A DNA stretch of 64,000 bases. Origin: Thermoclostridium stercorarium subsp. stercorarium DSM 8532. Lineage in GTDB: Bacteria; Bacillota; Clostridia; DSM-8532. Positions within the stretch are counted from its first letter, which is position 1. Every line of letters starts with the position of its first letter. The translations under genes and the position numbers were made by a program. The stretch lies in contig NC_020134.1 in assembly GCF_000331995.1 (NCBI RefSeq), positions 2,640,627-2,704,626 on the forward strand, in the 5' to 3' direction. Below the pieces are notes generated by a model. That model saw only the letters and a program-made list of their open reading frames with translations, did no database searches and was not told where the DNA came from. Positions 8,229 to 17,082 of this stretch are shown piece by piece.

Positions 8229-10018
8229 AACAGGCTCTTCCTTTCCTGGGTCCCATAATCATCGCTGATTTTATTCAGCACCTCATATATTTTCCCGACC
8301 AGCTTTTCAAAACCTTCCGAATCATCATTGCCAATCGCATATTTCATCCTTATGACCTCATCAAAAATGCCCGTTTTCCGTATGACCGAAACGGGAATAT
8401 TCCTTTCCACAAGCTTTTTGCACTCGTTGTAAAGTATCAGTATTGTGTCCATCATGTAATACTGTTTTTTGACGGGCACATAGGTGTCAACCTCATGGTA
8501 CGCGTTCTGCTGCAGAAAGCCCTGGCGTATAACTTTCGATACTTCCAAAATCAGCTTCTGCTCATCAGGGAGAATATCACTGCCGATTAATTTTACAATT
8601 TCAAGCAGTTTGTTTTCCTCCTGCAGCAGCCTCAAAAGCTCGGCACGCTTTATGTCGAAAGTGCTGTCGGCGTTTTCCCGGTACCATTTTTTCATATCTT
8701 CATAGTATTCACTGTAGCTGTTAACCCAGTTAATCGCTGGATAATGCCTTGCATATGCAAGCTGTTTGTCCAGCGCCCAGAAGCATCTGATAAACCTTTT
8801 CGTATTCTGCGTAACCGGCTCGGAAAAATCATTCCCCTGGGGCGATACAGCACCTATTATCGTAATTGAACCCACCGTACCGTTCATATTCTCCACTCTG
8901 CCGGCCCGTTCATAAAACTGTGACAATCTTGATGGCAGATATGCCGGGAATCCTTCTTCGGCAGGCATTTCCTCAAGTCTTCCTGAAATCTCCCTCAAAG
9001 CCTCGGCCCATCTTGACGTGGAATCCGCCATAACCGCAACGTCATAACCCATGTCACGGTAATATTCTGCCAGAGTAATTCCGGTGTAAATTGACGCCTC
9101 ACGTGCCGCAACCGGCATATTGGACGTATTCGCAATCAACACTGTGCGGTTCATCAGTGGCTTTCCTGTACGCGGGTCCACAAGTTTCGGGAAATCCTCC
9201 AGAACTTCGGTTATTTCGTTACCCCTTTCACCGCAGCCGATGTAAACAATAATATCCGCATCGGACCATTTTGCCAGCTGGTGCTGGGTCATCGTTTTTC
9301 CCGTTCCGAATCCTCCAGGAATCGCCGCAGCACCGCCCTTTGCCACGGGGAACAATGTGTCAATGACCCGTTGCCCCGTTATCAGCGGCTCATTAAGCTC
9401 CTTTCTTTTCTTATACGGCCTTGGGACACGCACCGGCCATTCCTGCAACATTGTAAGCTCTTTTTCGGTACCGTCCTCGGTTTTTATTTTCATAATTGTA
9501 TCGGTAATCGTATACTCACCGTCAGGTGCGACATAAACAACTTCCCCCCGTATGTCGGGAGGAACCATGACAAAATGCACCACTGCATCGGTTTCCTGAA
9601 CCTTCGCCACTTTTGTGCCCGCTTCCGCGAAATCGCCTTTTTTAACAAGAAATTCGGCTTTCCATTTTCTTGTCAGGTCAAGCTGTGAAACCGACATTCC
9701 TCTCTGAATGAAAGGCCCCGATGCTTTTTCAGCTTCCACCAAAGGTCTTTGTATTCCGTCAAAAATATTCCCGATTATCCCCGGCCCTAACATAACACTT
9801 AGGGGTCTGCCCGTGGATATTACGGGTTCGCCGGTTTTAAGCCCGGTTGTATTTTCATATACTTGAACAATGGTTTCATTCTCATTAATGCCGATCACTT
9901 CACCGATAAGTTTCTCAAATCCCACAAGGACGGTCTCATGCATTTTGAAACCATTGTTTCCCATGACCCGGATTACCGGGCCGTTGATACCGTAAATTGT
10001 TCCCTGTACTGTGACCAT
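8225..10018 (-). CDS. atpA: V/A-type ATPase subunit A (catalytic)
   Basis: This is the catalytic head subunit that hydrolyses or makes ATP. The Walker A P-loop reads GGFGTGKT, within [19 protein letters not shown]. The bulge domain typical of V/A-type A subunits lies between the N-terminal barrel and the P-loop region. [18 protein letters not shown] and [13 protein letters not shown] are conserved. 597 residues is usual. The ATG at 10018 has AGGTGAT upstream. It is separated from the E gene by 125 bases that contain a terminator-like hairpin (10075-10118). Confidence 0.96.
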   Translation of the reverse strand: MVTVQGTIYGINGPVIRVMGNNGFKMHETVLVGFEKLIGEVIGINENETIVQVYENTTGLKTGEPVISTGRPLSVMLGPGIIGNIFDGIQRPLVEAEKASGPFIQRGMSVSQLDLTRKWKAEFLVKKGDFAEAGTKVAKVQETDAVVHFVMVPPDIRGEVVYVAPDGEYTITDTIMKIKTEDGTEKELTMLQEWPVRVPRPYKKRKELNEPLITGQRVIDTLFPVAKGGAAAIPGGFGTGKTMTQHQLAKWSDADIIVYIGCGERGNEITEVLEDFPKLVDPRTGKPLMNRTVLIANTSNMPVAAREASIYTGITLAEYYRDMGYDVAVMADSTSRWAEALREISGRLEEMPAEEGFPAYLPSRLSQFYERAGRVENMNGTVGSITIIGAVSPQGNDFSEPVTQNTKRFIRCFWALDKQLAYARHYPAINWVNSYSEYYEDMKKWYRENADSTFDIKRAELLRLLQEENKLLEIVKLIGSDILPDEQKLILEVSKVIRQGFLQQNAYHEVDTYVPVKKQYYMMDTILILYNECKKLVERNIPVSVIRKTGIFDEVIRMKYAIGNDDSEGFEKLVGKIYEVLNKISDDYGTQERKSLL

Positions 10019-10074
10019 TTAATATCACCTGTTAACTCTAACTTATCAATTAGAAAAAATCCCGCTTCATCATG

Positions 10075-10118
10075 AAAAAAATCAGGCAGCCGGAATAAAA
10101 ATTCCGGCTTCCGGCCTG
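10075..10118 (-). terminator. Terminator-like hairpin inside the ATPase operon, between E and A
   Basis: AGCCGGAAT (10088-10096) pairs with ATTCCGGCT (10101-10109) over a four-base loop. An outer CAGGC/GCCTG pairing (10083-10087 with 10114-10118) has a four-base bulge. On the minus strand it is followed by AT and six T. By form it is an intrinsic terminator, placed in the middle of an operon. No clear new promoter is visible before subunit A, so partial read-through is implied. Confidence 0.7.
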
Positions 10119-10143
10119 TTTATACAGCTGATTTATACTGCGT

Positions 10144-10749
10144 TCACAACTCGACATTCAACCCTGAAAACTCCAAAAAGGCTTTCCGTTGTTCTTCCAG
10201 GCGGCTTTTGAAGGAATAATCGGCCAAAAGGCCGCTGCTTTCATTAATGGCAATACATCCGCCCAAAAGCTTTTTATCGCTTTTTGTTATTTCAATTTCC
10301 CGTTTAAATTGTGCCGCTATTTCCGACGCCGTTGTGAAATCCTCGTCATCGACGATAAGGCGTACCTTTCCTTCTCCTATCTCAGCCAATGCCTTTTCCA
10401 TGAACCGCCTCAGCGTATCGGAGTAATCCTGCGTTTTACGGTAAATTTCCAGCTTTTTCATCACCCGTTCAAAAACCCTGTCTGTGATTTCATTCCTTTT
10501 GCCGTACAATGTTTTCTTAGCCTCAAGAAGTTTTCCGGAATATACGCTGTTGCTTTCATTTTCTATTTTGGCAAGAGCCTCATGGATTCTCCGGTAAGCC
10601 TCTTTAAGAAACTCTATTTCCTGCTCCTGCAGTTTTTCTTTCTTTTCCCTCTCGGCGTCTTTCAGAACGGCATCGGATTTGCTTGAAGCTTCCTTAAGCA
10701 CCATTTCGGTAAAACCGTTCAGTTTTTCATTTATTTTTTCCATATCCAT
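10144..10749 (-). CDS. atpE: V/A-type ATPase subunit E (peripheral stalk)
   Basis: Subunit E forms, with G/H, the peripheral stalks that hold the A3B3 head still. The N-terminal half is a charged coiled coil (repeated EK-rich heptads, residues 1-100), and the C-terminal part is a compact head with LLGGCIAINESSGLLADYSF, a typical E motif. The likely start is ATG 10749, with GAGGT (10761-10757) seven bases upstream; an in-frame ATG at 10785 would lie inside subunit F. This gives 201 residues, the family norm. The order F-E here differs from many clostridial operons, where E precedes C and F. Confidence 0.92.
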   Translation of the reverse strand: MDMEKINEKLNGFTEMVLKEASSKSDAVLKDAEREKKEKLQEQEIEFLKEAYRRIHEALAKIENESNSVYSGKLLEAKKTLYGKRNEITDRVFERVMKKLEIYRKTQDYSDTLRRFMEKALAEIGEGKVRLIVDDEDFTTASEIAAQFKREIEITKSDKKLLGGCIAINESSGLLADYSFKSRLEEQRKAFLEFSGLNVEL

Positions 10750-10759
10750 ACTTATTACC

Positions 10760-11068
10760 TCAAATCTTAAGGCCAATGGCTTCACGGATATATTTTGTTA
10801 TTTTGTCCGTGTCCCTCATTGTTCCATGCCTGTCTGGAATTTCAACAATAAGCGGATAATCCCGGCGGAGTTTTATGTTCATAACCTCTTCATAAACCAA
10901 ATCCATTAATTTTTCAGTCAACAGTATAATGCCGATATCCCTGTCATTGAGCGCATTTGTCAATGCGCTCATCACTTCCTCCCGTTTATGGGCAACCACA
11001 CCTTCAATTCCCGCCAGTCTCAGGCCGGTTTTGGTATCATTATTGTCGCTTATAAGAAACATTTTCAT
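10760..11068 (-). CDS. atpF: V/A-type ATPase subunit F (central stalk)
   Basis: This 102-residue subunit binds the D rotor shaft. It begins MKMFLISDNNDTKTGLRLAG and continues with a Rossmann-like pattern. DIGIILLTEKLMDLVYEEV and YPLIVEIPDRHGTMRD correspond to conserved F motifs. It lies between K and E in the operon; its stop is ten bases upstream of the E start. Confidence 0.93.
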   Translation of the reverse strand: MKMFLISDNNDTKTGLRLAGIEGVVAHKREEVMSALTNALNDRDIGIILLTEKLMDLVYEEVMNIKLRRDYPLIVEIPDRHGTMRDTDKITKYIREAIGLKI

Positions 11069-11101
11069 GGTGTTTCTACCTTCCTGCTGAATAAATCGGC
11101 A

Positions 11102-11521
11102 TTAACTGTTCAAAATCAGTATTGTAACAATCAGTCCGTAAATAGCAATACCTTCGGCAAGACCTACAAATATCAGCGTCTTACCCAAAAGACCGGAATC
11201 TTCGCTTATTGCACCCAAAGCTGCCGATCCGGTTGAAGCAACCGCAATTCCTGCACCTATACATGCAAGGCCGGTGGAAAGAGCGGCAGCAATATAGCGA
11301 AGTCCTTCTCCGTTGCCGCCCGCCGCGTCTTCAGGTGCAGCATTGGCGGAAATTGGCATTAAAAGGATTGTTGCAACAATCAGAAGGCCAAAGAGAGCGG
11401 TAATGTTTATACCCATAAGTCTTCTCGCATTCTTCCCCTTCAGCCCTCTTTTAATACACACAATTCCCAGTATTATCATTCCAAGAACAAGCAAGATTGA
11501 AACAGCCAATATATAAATCAT
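11102..11521 (-). CDS. atpK: V/A-type ATPase subunit K (proteolipid rotor ring)
   Basis: This is the membrane rotor (c-type) subunit. It has 139 residues and four predicted membrane segments at about 3-24, 40-60, 74-98 and 111-136. The last two make the usual c hairpin, with the ion-binding glutamate in LAEGIAIYGL of the final helix and a glycine-rich partner helix ending in STGSAALGAI. The first two segments, followed by an Ala-rich loop (SANAAPEDAAGG), form an N-terminal extension compared with ~80-residue single-hairpin subunits. Gly follows the key Glu instead of the Ser/Thr often seen in sodium-type rings, so proton use is slightly favoured, but this is weak evidence. Confidence 0.9.
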   Translation of the reverse strand: MIYILAVSILLVLGMIILGIVCIKRGLKGKNARRLMGINITALFGLLIVATILLMPISANAAPEDAAGGNGEGLRYIAAALSTGLACIGAGIAVASTGSAALGAISEDSGLLGKTLIFVGLAEGIAIYGLIVTILILNS

Positions 11522-11574
11522 ACAAGCTCCTCCAAACCTTTCCAGAATATATGACTCAAAATATCAGAACCGGA

Positions 11575-13518
11575 TTAACCGGCAATTTGCTTATTATACA
11601 GTTTTAATCTTTCACAGACACGTATGGTCTTGAATTCTCGGCCCGTTCCCGAGAAAAATCTGCTGAAAAGCTCGTAGTATTCAAGCCTCAGTCCCTGTAT
11701 TGCAACTATCAAGCCTTCAAGGCCGATAATCAGTATATTTCCAATAATCAAAACCACAATGCCGCCAATTCTGCCGACCATACCATACAACGTCCATATC
11801 GCCAGCGCAAGCCCGGCATGGCTAAGGGCAAACGCTCCAACTCTCACAAAGGATACGGTATTGCTTAAAAATCCAAGCACCGCCTCAAACACTTCAAAAA
11901 AGCTCTCAACCAGGCTTCCGCCTTCCCTATTGCCGCTTTCATGCCTGAAAAGCAGCCTTTCCAGCTTTTCCTTAAACAGCATCAGAAGCAACGGCACAAT
12001 CACAATTAAGGCAATGACGGGAAAAGACAGTGAAAGATTCCCTTTTAACAAAGCCGACAGTACAATCCCCAATACCCCGCCATAGAAAACAAGCCCGGCA
12101 ACTCCGTTCTTGTCAAAAAGCAAACGTCCGTAATCTTTCGCCTTAATACTGTTTATGATGTTAATCATAATAGCGGTAATCACCATGACAATGCCAAAGC
12201 CTATCGCCACAACAAGAAGCTGGCTTATATTCTCCATCGGCGGTTTCCATAACGGACTGATTAAATGCTCATATCCGAAAACACTGCCATACAGGAACCC
12301 GAAAACCACCGATGATACACCCACGCATCCAAGGATCCAGCCCAACGGCGACTTTTTCTTTCTGTACATGAATATTCCCGCCAGTGCAAGTATGGCTCCC
12401 TGCCCGACATCTCCAAACATTGCGCCGAACATGAGAATATATGTTAACGCAACAAAGGGAGTGGGATCTATCTCGTTGTGGGCGGGTATTCCGTACATTT
12501 TCACAAGAGCTTCAAACGGCTTGAAAAATTTATTGTTTTTCAGAATCGTAGGCGGTTTTATCCCTTTTACTTCTTCAGGCTCTTCAACGGTTATTACAAT
12601 ATCCTTCTGCCCTTTCAGATCTTCTGTCAGTTCCCGGTAAGAATTTTCGGTAATCCATCCGGTGAGGAGAAAGGTTTCCTTCACATATGCCGCGTATTTT
12701 TTAACGTTCGCAGCCTGGTTCAGGTAGAAAAACCTGCTGTAGAGCTTCCGGAATTCCTCCCCGTTCTCACTGACCAATTTCTGAAAATCACTCTCCAGCC
12801 TGCCAATTTCTTCCTCAAGCCTCTTTATATCCTGTTCAATCTTAACAATTGCGTCACGGGGATGTCCTTTTACTTTTCCCGAAATTCTGATCCGCTCGAA
12901 AAATAGGGATGACATTACGTTATCTATACGCTCCGCAACCGCAGCAGGCATGAGATAACAAATCCACACATCGTTTTCATCGCTTGAAAAGGGTATAACG
13001 ATAACATCAAGGCTTTCAACAATCAGATCCAGTTTTTTGAAACTTTCCTTGGGAAGTTTTCCAAAACGTATCTTGATATATTCAAGATTAAACAACTGCT
13101 CCAGCTCAACCTCAAGATCCTTAATCGGCAGCAACTGTCTCAGAATTTGCCGGTTTTCAGCAATCTCAGCTTTGTTTCTTTCAATCTTTTCCCTGATTTC
13201 AGCAAGACGTGCCTCAATCTCTTTTGCGTAGGATATGGTTTTTTCAACATCCGCCGGCGCTTTTACCATATCCATAATTTCACTTTCACAGCATTCATAT
13301 GGCTGCACCTTCATGAACCTGTTAATGCTTTCAAGGGCTTTAAAAGCCGACTCATAACTGTTGTCCTCGACAAAAGGTTTCAGCCCTTTCACCGATTCGG
13401 TAAAACTCAAAGCATGAACCGGCTGCATATCCTTATTCATGATGTGTTTGACTATAAACTCATCAAACCCCTGAATGGGGCCGACAATACTGACAAATTT
13501 CATGCGTTCTGTGGCCAT
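11575..13518 (-). CDS. atpI: V/A-type ATPase subunit I (membrane stator)
   Basis: Subunit I (the a-type stator) has a soluble N-terminal half with coiled coil, about residues 1-330, and a membrane half with seven or eight helices. FMFGDVGQG is represented by LMFGAMFGDVGQGAILALAG, and SFVRVGAFALSHAGLALA carries the arginine expected in the ion channel. The preferred start is ATG 13518 (MATERMKFVSIVG), giving 647 residues. An in-frame ATG at 13548 has no better ribosome site and adds an unusual leader. The gene sits between C and K. Confidence 0.93.
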   Translation of the reverse strand: MATERMKFVSIVGPIQGFDEFIVKHIMNKDMQPVHALSFTESVKGLKPFVEDNSYESAFKALESINRFMKVQPYECCESEIMDMVKAPADVEKTISYAKEIEARLAEIREKIERNKAEIAENRQILRQLLPIKDLEVELEQLFNLEYIKIRFGKLPKESFKKLDLIVESLDVIVIPFSSDENDVWICYLMPAAVAERIDNVMSSLFFERIRISGKVKGHPRDAIVKIEQDIKRLEEEIGRLESDFQKLVSENGEEFRKLYSRFFYLNQAANVKKYAAYVKETFLLTGWITENSYRELTEDLKGQKDIVITVEEPEEVKGIKPPTILKNNKFFKPFEALVKMYGIPAHNEIDPTPFVALTYILMFGAMFGDVGQGAILALAGIFMYRKKKSPLGWILGCVGVSSVVFGFLYGSVFGYEHLISPLWKPPMENISQLLVVAIGFGIVMVITAIMINIINSIKAKDYGRLLFDKNGVAGLVFYGGVLGIVLSALLKGNLSLSFPVIALIVIVPLLLMLFKEKLERLLFRHESGNREGGSLVESFFEVFEAVLGFLSNTVSFVRVGAFALSHAGLALAIWTLYGMVGRIGGIVVLIIGNILIIGLEGLIVAIQGLRLEYYELFSRFFSGTGREFKTIRVCERLKLYNKQIAG

Positions 13519-13644
13519 AAACTCACTTCCCCACCATATTGTGAACAATTTGGCAATACCCCTTATAGGTATAGCATGTTTTCACTGTCCGTGGCAAATA
13601 CAATGTCCGGTTTACACCATTCTTTTATGTTTAATAAATAAAAA

Positions 13645-14682
13645 TTACATTCCCACAATAAATGATCGTATGGTTTCCACCGGCATTCCATATCTTATGC
13701 CCTCAATTATTGATACTATGTTTGAAATTTCATATTCCTTCAGATAAAGGTACGAAATTGCGCTTGCTATGGAAAAACCGTAATTTCTCAGCATTCTCCG
13801 GTGAAAATCATACATATACTCCGAAAATTTAAGGTCATAAAAGCGGCTGTCCTCAGACAGAAACAATTCTGAATATCTTGATTGGGCTGTTATCTGCATA
13901 AACGCGTCCTTATCCGTTGCATCCACAAGCTCATAGATTAAATCCATGGGCAATCTGTACCTGTGGGGAATAAGGTAACTCAGTACAATGCTTCTGTCCA
14001 TGTTATATATAATTCTTCCCCTGTATATCCAGAGAAGGTTCAATATATCAATTTCTGTTCCAAGGGAGCGTGTGACCGTTTCTGCGTCCAGTCCGGATAG
14101 AAGGGTTTTCTTTTTTGAAAAAACCATATTGACGTAATACAGATCCAGTGACATTTCAATCATGAAAAGGTTATCTCCGTCTTTCTCATTCAGGAACGGG
14201 CGCAAAACGTCGTAATAAGGGGTACCCTTAAGTTCATTTATCAGTTCCCTGATATTCTGTACCGTAGCCAGTTTGGCTATATGCAACGGATCATAGTTTT
14301 TCAGAAAAATCAACGATTCTTCCGCCGTGCTGGTTGTTCCTTTCGTTTCGAGAACCCTCAACAGCCGCTTCAAGCTGTCTATTTCGTGCCGGAGATATAT
14401 TACCTTTAAAAAATCCCGTATTTTTCCATGAGTAAAACAAAACAGCTTATCGTAATCATTCATCAGGCTCTTTCTCAGAATTTTTTCAAACTGGCCTCTG
14501 TGGATTTCGCCTTCATTAACATCGGTAAGAATATTCCCGTAATAGGTGTTGTGTTTTAAATAATAAACCACATCACCCACACTTTTTTGCTTCAGAAGCT
14601 CATTATAATCTTCCCGCTTCAGAAGCTTCCCATACATTGCTCTTGTTTTTGCCATAAGAGCATCATAGTCGCCCATTGCCAC
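13645..14682 (-). CDS. atpC: V/A-type ATPase subunit C (rotor-ring coupling)
   Basis: Subunit C joins the central stalk to the membrane ring. It has 345 residues and is mainly helical. It begins with DYDALMAKTRAMYGKLLKRED, in line with the family N-terminus (variable Ala/Arg-rich helix followed by a Leu-rich segment). LKVIYLRHEIDSLKRLLRV matches the conserved central block. It starts six bases after the G/H gene. A 126-base gap separates it from subunit I, without a convincing promoter or terminator. Confidence 0.9.
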   Translation of the reverse strand: MAMGDYDALMAKTRAMYGKLLKREDYNELLKQKSVGDVVYYLKHNTYYGNILTDVNEGEIHRGQFEKILRKSLMNDYDKLFCFTHGKIRDFLKVIYLRHEIDSLKRLLRVLETKGTTSTAEESLIFLKNYDPLHIAKLATVQNIRELINELKGTPYYDVLRPFLNEKDGDNLFMIEMSLDLYYVNMVFSKKKTLLSGLDAETVTRSLGTEIDILNLLWIYRGRIIYNMDRSIVLSYLIPHRYRLPMDLIYELVDATDKDAFMQITAQSRYSELFLSEDSRFYDLKFSEYMYDFHRRMLRNYGFSIASAISYLYLKEYEISNIVSIIEGIRYGMPVETIRSFIVGM

Positions 14683-14688
14683 TTTGAA

Positions 14689-15000
14689 TCATTCCCTTAC
14701 CACGCTCAGAAAAATTCTTTCCACCCATTCATCAGCATTCTGAATATATTTTTCCTCCATTGCAGTCAGTTTTTCAGCCACCGCTGAATTGATATCCTTT
14801 ACTTTTTCATCCACGTCTTTTCTGTTTTGGGAAACAAGCTGCTCTATCTTTTCATCTGCCATTTGTCTTATCTGATTTCTCATGGACTCAATTTCCCGAA
14901 CGGTATCCTGCCGTAATCTTTCCCTTTCCTTCGCGGCTTCACTGAACAGTTCCTTTGCTCTGTTATCAATCTCGATAATCCGTCTGAAAATTTCATTCAC
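14689..15000 (-). CDS. atpH: V/A-type ATPase subunit G/H (peripheral stalk coiled coil)
   Basis: This is the first gene of the ATPase operon. The product has 103 residues, is strongly charged and is almost wholly coiled coil (KELFSEAAKERERLRQD and onward), as in G/H subunits that pair with E in the peripheral stalk. The start is GTG at 15000, with AGAGGTGA seven bases upstream. Sequence identity in this family is low, so the call rests on size, coiled-coil character and position. Confidence 0.8.
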   Translation of the reverse strand: MNEIFRRIIEIDNRAKELFSEAAKERERLRQDTVREIESMRNQIRQMADEKIEQLVSQNRKDVDEKVKDINSAVAEKLTAMEEKYIQNADEWVERIFLSVVRE

Positions 15001-15029
15001 GATAACTCACCTCTCCATTGTAAAATGAT

Positions 15030-15058
15030 ATTTTAGCACTTCATTTTTAGCAGTGCAA
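15030..15058 (-). promoter_or_regulatory. Putative promoter of the V/A-ATPase operon
   Basis: On the minus strand TTGCAC (15058-15053) and TAAAAT (15035-15030) are 17 bases apart, about 30 bases before the G/H start codon. It is divergent from the argD promoter. Confidence 0.55.
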
Positions 15059-15141
15059 GGCGGTCAATTGTTACCAATTTAACTTTTATTAACCTTTATG
15101 GATTGTGCGTATTGCCAAAAGATAAAATTTTAAAACAGGCG

Positions 15142-15179
15142 CTTGTATTTTTATGCAATATTGTGTATAATTATACTCA
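15142..15179 (+). promoter_or_regulatory. argD promoter overlapped by two tandem ArgR boxes
   Basis: The promoter is TTGTAT (15143-15148), 17 bases, then TATAAT (15166-15171). Two 18-bp ARG-box-like sites cover it. Box 1 at 15142-15159 (CTTGTATTTTTATGCAAT) fits the TG-N-AT-WWWW-AT-N-CA core exactly. Box 2 at 15162-15179 (TGTGTATAATTATACTCA) has one core mismatch. They are two bases apart, close to the three-base spacing of paired ARG boxes in E. coli. The ArgR hexamer would block RNA polymerase when arginine is plentiful. The regulator itself is not in the window. Confidence 0.75.
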
Positions 15180-15220
15180 GTACTAATGATATTATGACAA
15201 ATTCCTTTTAGAGGTGCGCC

Positions 15221-16420
15221 ATGGAACTTGATGAAATCATACAAAAGGATAAAAAATATTACATGAATACTTTTGGAAACAGAATTCCGGTATGTTTCAC
15301 CCATGGAAAAGGCATCTATCTTTATGATAACGACGGCAATGAATACCGTGACTTTTTTGCAGGAATTGCCGTATGTGCGTTAGGGCATTCACATCCCGCA
15401 CTGGTTAATGCAATATGCGATCAGGCTAAAAAACTTATACACTGTTCAAATTTGTATTACATAGAGCAACAGGCCAGGCTTGCAGAACTGATTGTTGAAA
15501 ATTCATGCGCGGATCGGGTTTTCTTTGCCAACAGCGGTGCCGAAGCCAATGAAGGCGCCATTAAGCTTGCCCGTCTGTATTTCAGGAAAAAGGGCATGCC
15601 TGACAAATATGAAATTGTTACGTTGTATAATTCATTTCACGGCAGGACTCTTGCAACACTTGCCGCAACAGGTCAGGAAAAATATCAGAAGCCCTTTGCT
15701 CCGCTTACCCCGAAATTTTCCCATGTGCCCATAAACGATGTGCAGGCTTTGGAAAAGGCCATAAATGAAAACACATGCGCGGTAATGCTCGAACCAGTTC
15801 AGGGTGAAGGCGGCGTTCATCCCGCCACTGCCGAATACATGAATGCCGTACGTAAAATTTGCGACGAAAAGGGAATTCTGTTAATATTCGACGAGGTTCA
15901 ATGCGGTTTGGGGAGGACGGGAAAACTTTTTGCATATCAGCATTATGGTGTCGAACCCGATATATTTACACTTGCAAAAGCTCTTGCAGGAGGTTTTCCG
16001 ATAGGCGCACTGTGTGCAAAAGAACATGTCGCTTCAGCTTTTGAGCCCGGTGAGCACGGTTCCACTTTCGGCGGGAATCCTCTTGCCTGCAGTGCCGGTC
16101 TTGCGGTTCTTTCCACAATCATAAATGAAAAGTTGAGCGACAACGCCGCTGAAGTTGGAAATTACTTTTTTGAAAAAATGGACAGTCTAAAAAATAAATT
16201 CCCCATTATCAGCGAAGTACGCGGTAAAGGCCTGATGATAGGCATAGAATTTGCGAAACCCGTTGCAAAACAGGTAAACATGAAACTGTTTGAACGGAGA
16301 TACCTTTTAGGCACAAGCGGTGAAAATGTCCTGAGAATTCTGCCGCCTCTGATTGTTACAAAAGAAGACATGGATGGACTAATAAACGTTCTGGCGGAGG
16401 TTCTTCAGGATATTAATTAA
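15221..16420 (+). CDS. argD: Acetylornithine aminotransferase
   Basis: This PLP enzyme converts N-acetylglutamate semialdehyde to N-acetylornithine in arginine synthesis (and may serve in lysine synthesis). It is 399 residues, the typical ArgD size. Motifs are FFANSGAEANEGAIKLAR, then LIFDEVQCGLGRTGKLFAYQ, then the PLP lysine in LAKALAGGFPIGA. The ATG at 15221 follows AGAGGTG at six bases. It is a single-gene unit ending in a terminator (16421-16459). The ARG boxes at its promoter support arginine over other class-III aminotransferase roles. Confidence 0.92.
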   Translation: MELDEIIQKDKKYYMNTFGNRIPVCFTHGKGIYLYDNDGNEYRDFFAGIAVCALGHSHPALVNAICDQAKKLIHCSNLYYIEQQARLAELIVENSCADRVFFANSGAEANEGAIKLARLYFRKKGMPDKYEIVTLYNSFHGRTLATLAATGQEKYQKPFAPLTPKFSHVPINDVQALEKAINENTCAVMLEPVQGEGGVHPATAEYMNAVRKICDEKGILLIFDEVQCGLGRTGKLFAYQHYGVEPDIFTLAKALAGGFPIGALCAKEHVASAFEPGEHGSTFGGNPLACSAGLAVLSTIINEKLSDNAAEVGNYFFEKMDSLKNKFPIISEVRGKGLMIGIEFAKPVAKQVNMKLFERRYLLGTSGENVLRILPPLIVTKEDMDGLINVLAEVLQDIN

Positions 16421-16459
16421 GGGTGACAGGCGCTCCTTCCCTCCTGTCCCCCTCTTTAT
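16421..16459 (+). terminator. Terminator after argD
   Basis: GGGTGACAGG (16421-16430) pairs with CCTGTCCCCC (16444-16453) with one mismatch, followed by CTTTATTTTTTT. It begins immediately after the argD stop. Confidence 0.75.
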
Positions 16460-16474
16460 TTTTTTACGGCTATT

Positions 16475-16762
16475 TTATCCGCCCAACAGCCTGTTGACCA
16501 TTGAAACCAGCATGAAGTACAGGGCGACCAGTATAAGTATCACTATCGCATAAATAAAAATTGCTGCAATGGCCCAGTTCTTTTTGTTTTTATTCACTTT
16601 GCCGCTGAAGGCCCAGATGAACAGAAGAATCAAATTTACGCCCGGAATAAGCATCAAGAGCATTGTACCGAACCACTGCTTGACGCCGTATACCTTGTCC
16701 TGCTGCACGTCCCGGATTTCTGCCTCCACTGGTAAATTATTGCCGCAGTAGGGACAACGCAT
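16475..16762 (-). CDS. Zinc-ribbon membrane protein, unknown function
   Basis: This 95-residue protein starts MRCPYCGNNLPVEAEIRD, a half zinc ribbon with a single CPYCG pair. Two membrane helices follow at about 30-50 and 62-88, with a KNKKNW loop between. Because there is only one CXXC pair, metal binding would need dimerisation or a partner. The start has AAGGAGGGG upstream. It follows hisE by 32 bases on the same strand and may share its transcript. No function can be assigned. Confidence 0.65.
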   Translation of the reverse strand: MRCPYCGNNLPVEAEIRDVQQDKVYGVKQWFGTMLLMLIPGVNLILLFIWAFSGKVNKNKKNWAIAAIFIYAIVILILVALYFMLVSMVNRLLGG

Positions 16763-16794
16763 GCCAAACCCCTCCTTTTTATATACGGTACAAT

Positions 16795-17082
16795 TTATCT
16801 CCTGCTTTTAAGTTCATTGCATATGTCTTCCCACGTTAAACCCTGATGTACCATTAACACCGTCAGGTGATATATTAAATCGGCTATTTCATATCTTATT
16901 TCATCCTTATTCTGGTTTTTCGCCCCTATTATGACTTCTGAGGCTTCCTCTCCGACCTTTTTGAGAATCTTGTCCAGCCCCTTGTCAAAAAGATAATTTG
17001 TATATGAACCTTCCTTAGGATTATGCTTCCTATCCAAAACCACATCATAAAGTTCCTGTAATATATCAAATTTACCGTCCAT
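16795..17082 (-). CDS. hisE: Phosphoribosyl-ATP pyrophosphatase
   Basis: HisE removes pyrophosphate from phosphoribosyl-ATP, the second step of histidine synthesis. The 95-residue protein shows [19 protein letters not shown] and the metal-binding [13 protein letters not shown], both family signatures. It overlaps the end of hisI by 11 bases. In many bacteria hisI and hisE are fused; here they are separate but coupled. The main his operon lies 14 kb away at 31647-38396. Confidence 0.95.
   Translation of the reverse strand: MDGKFDILQELYDVVLDRKHNPKEGSYTNYLFDKGLDKILKKVGEEASEVIIGAKNQNKDEIRYEIADLIYHLTVLMVHQGLTWEDICNELKSRR

Noticed and set aside
10785-10785. Upstream ATG for subunit E
   Set aside because: It lies inside subunit F; a better ribosome site precedes the ATG at 10749, and the family N-terminus begins there.
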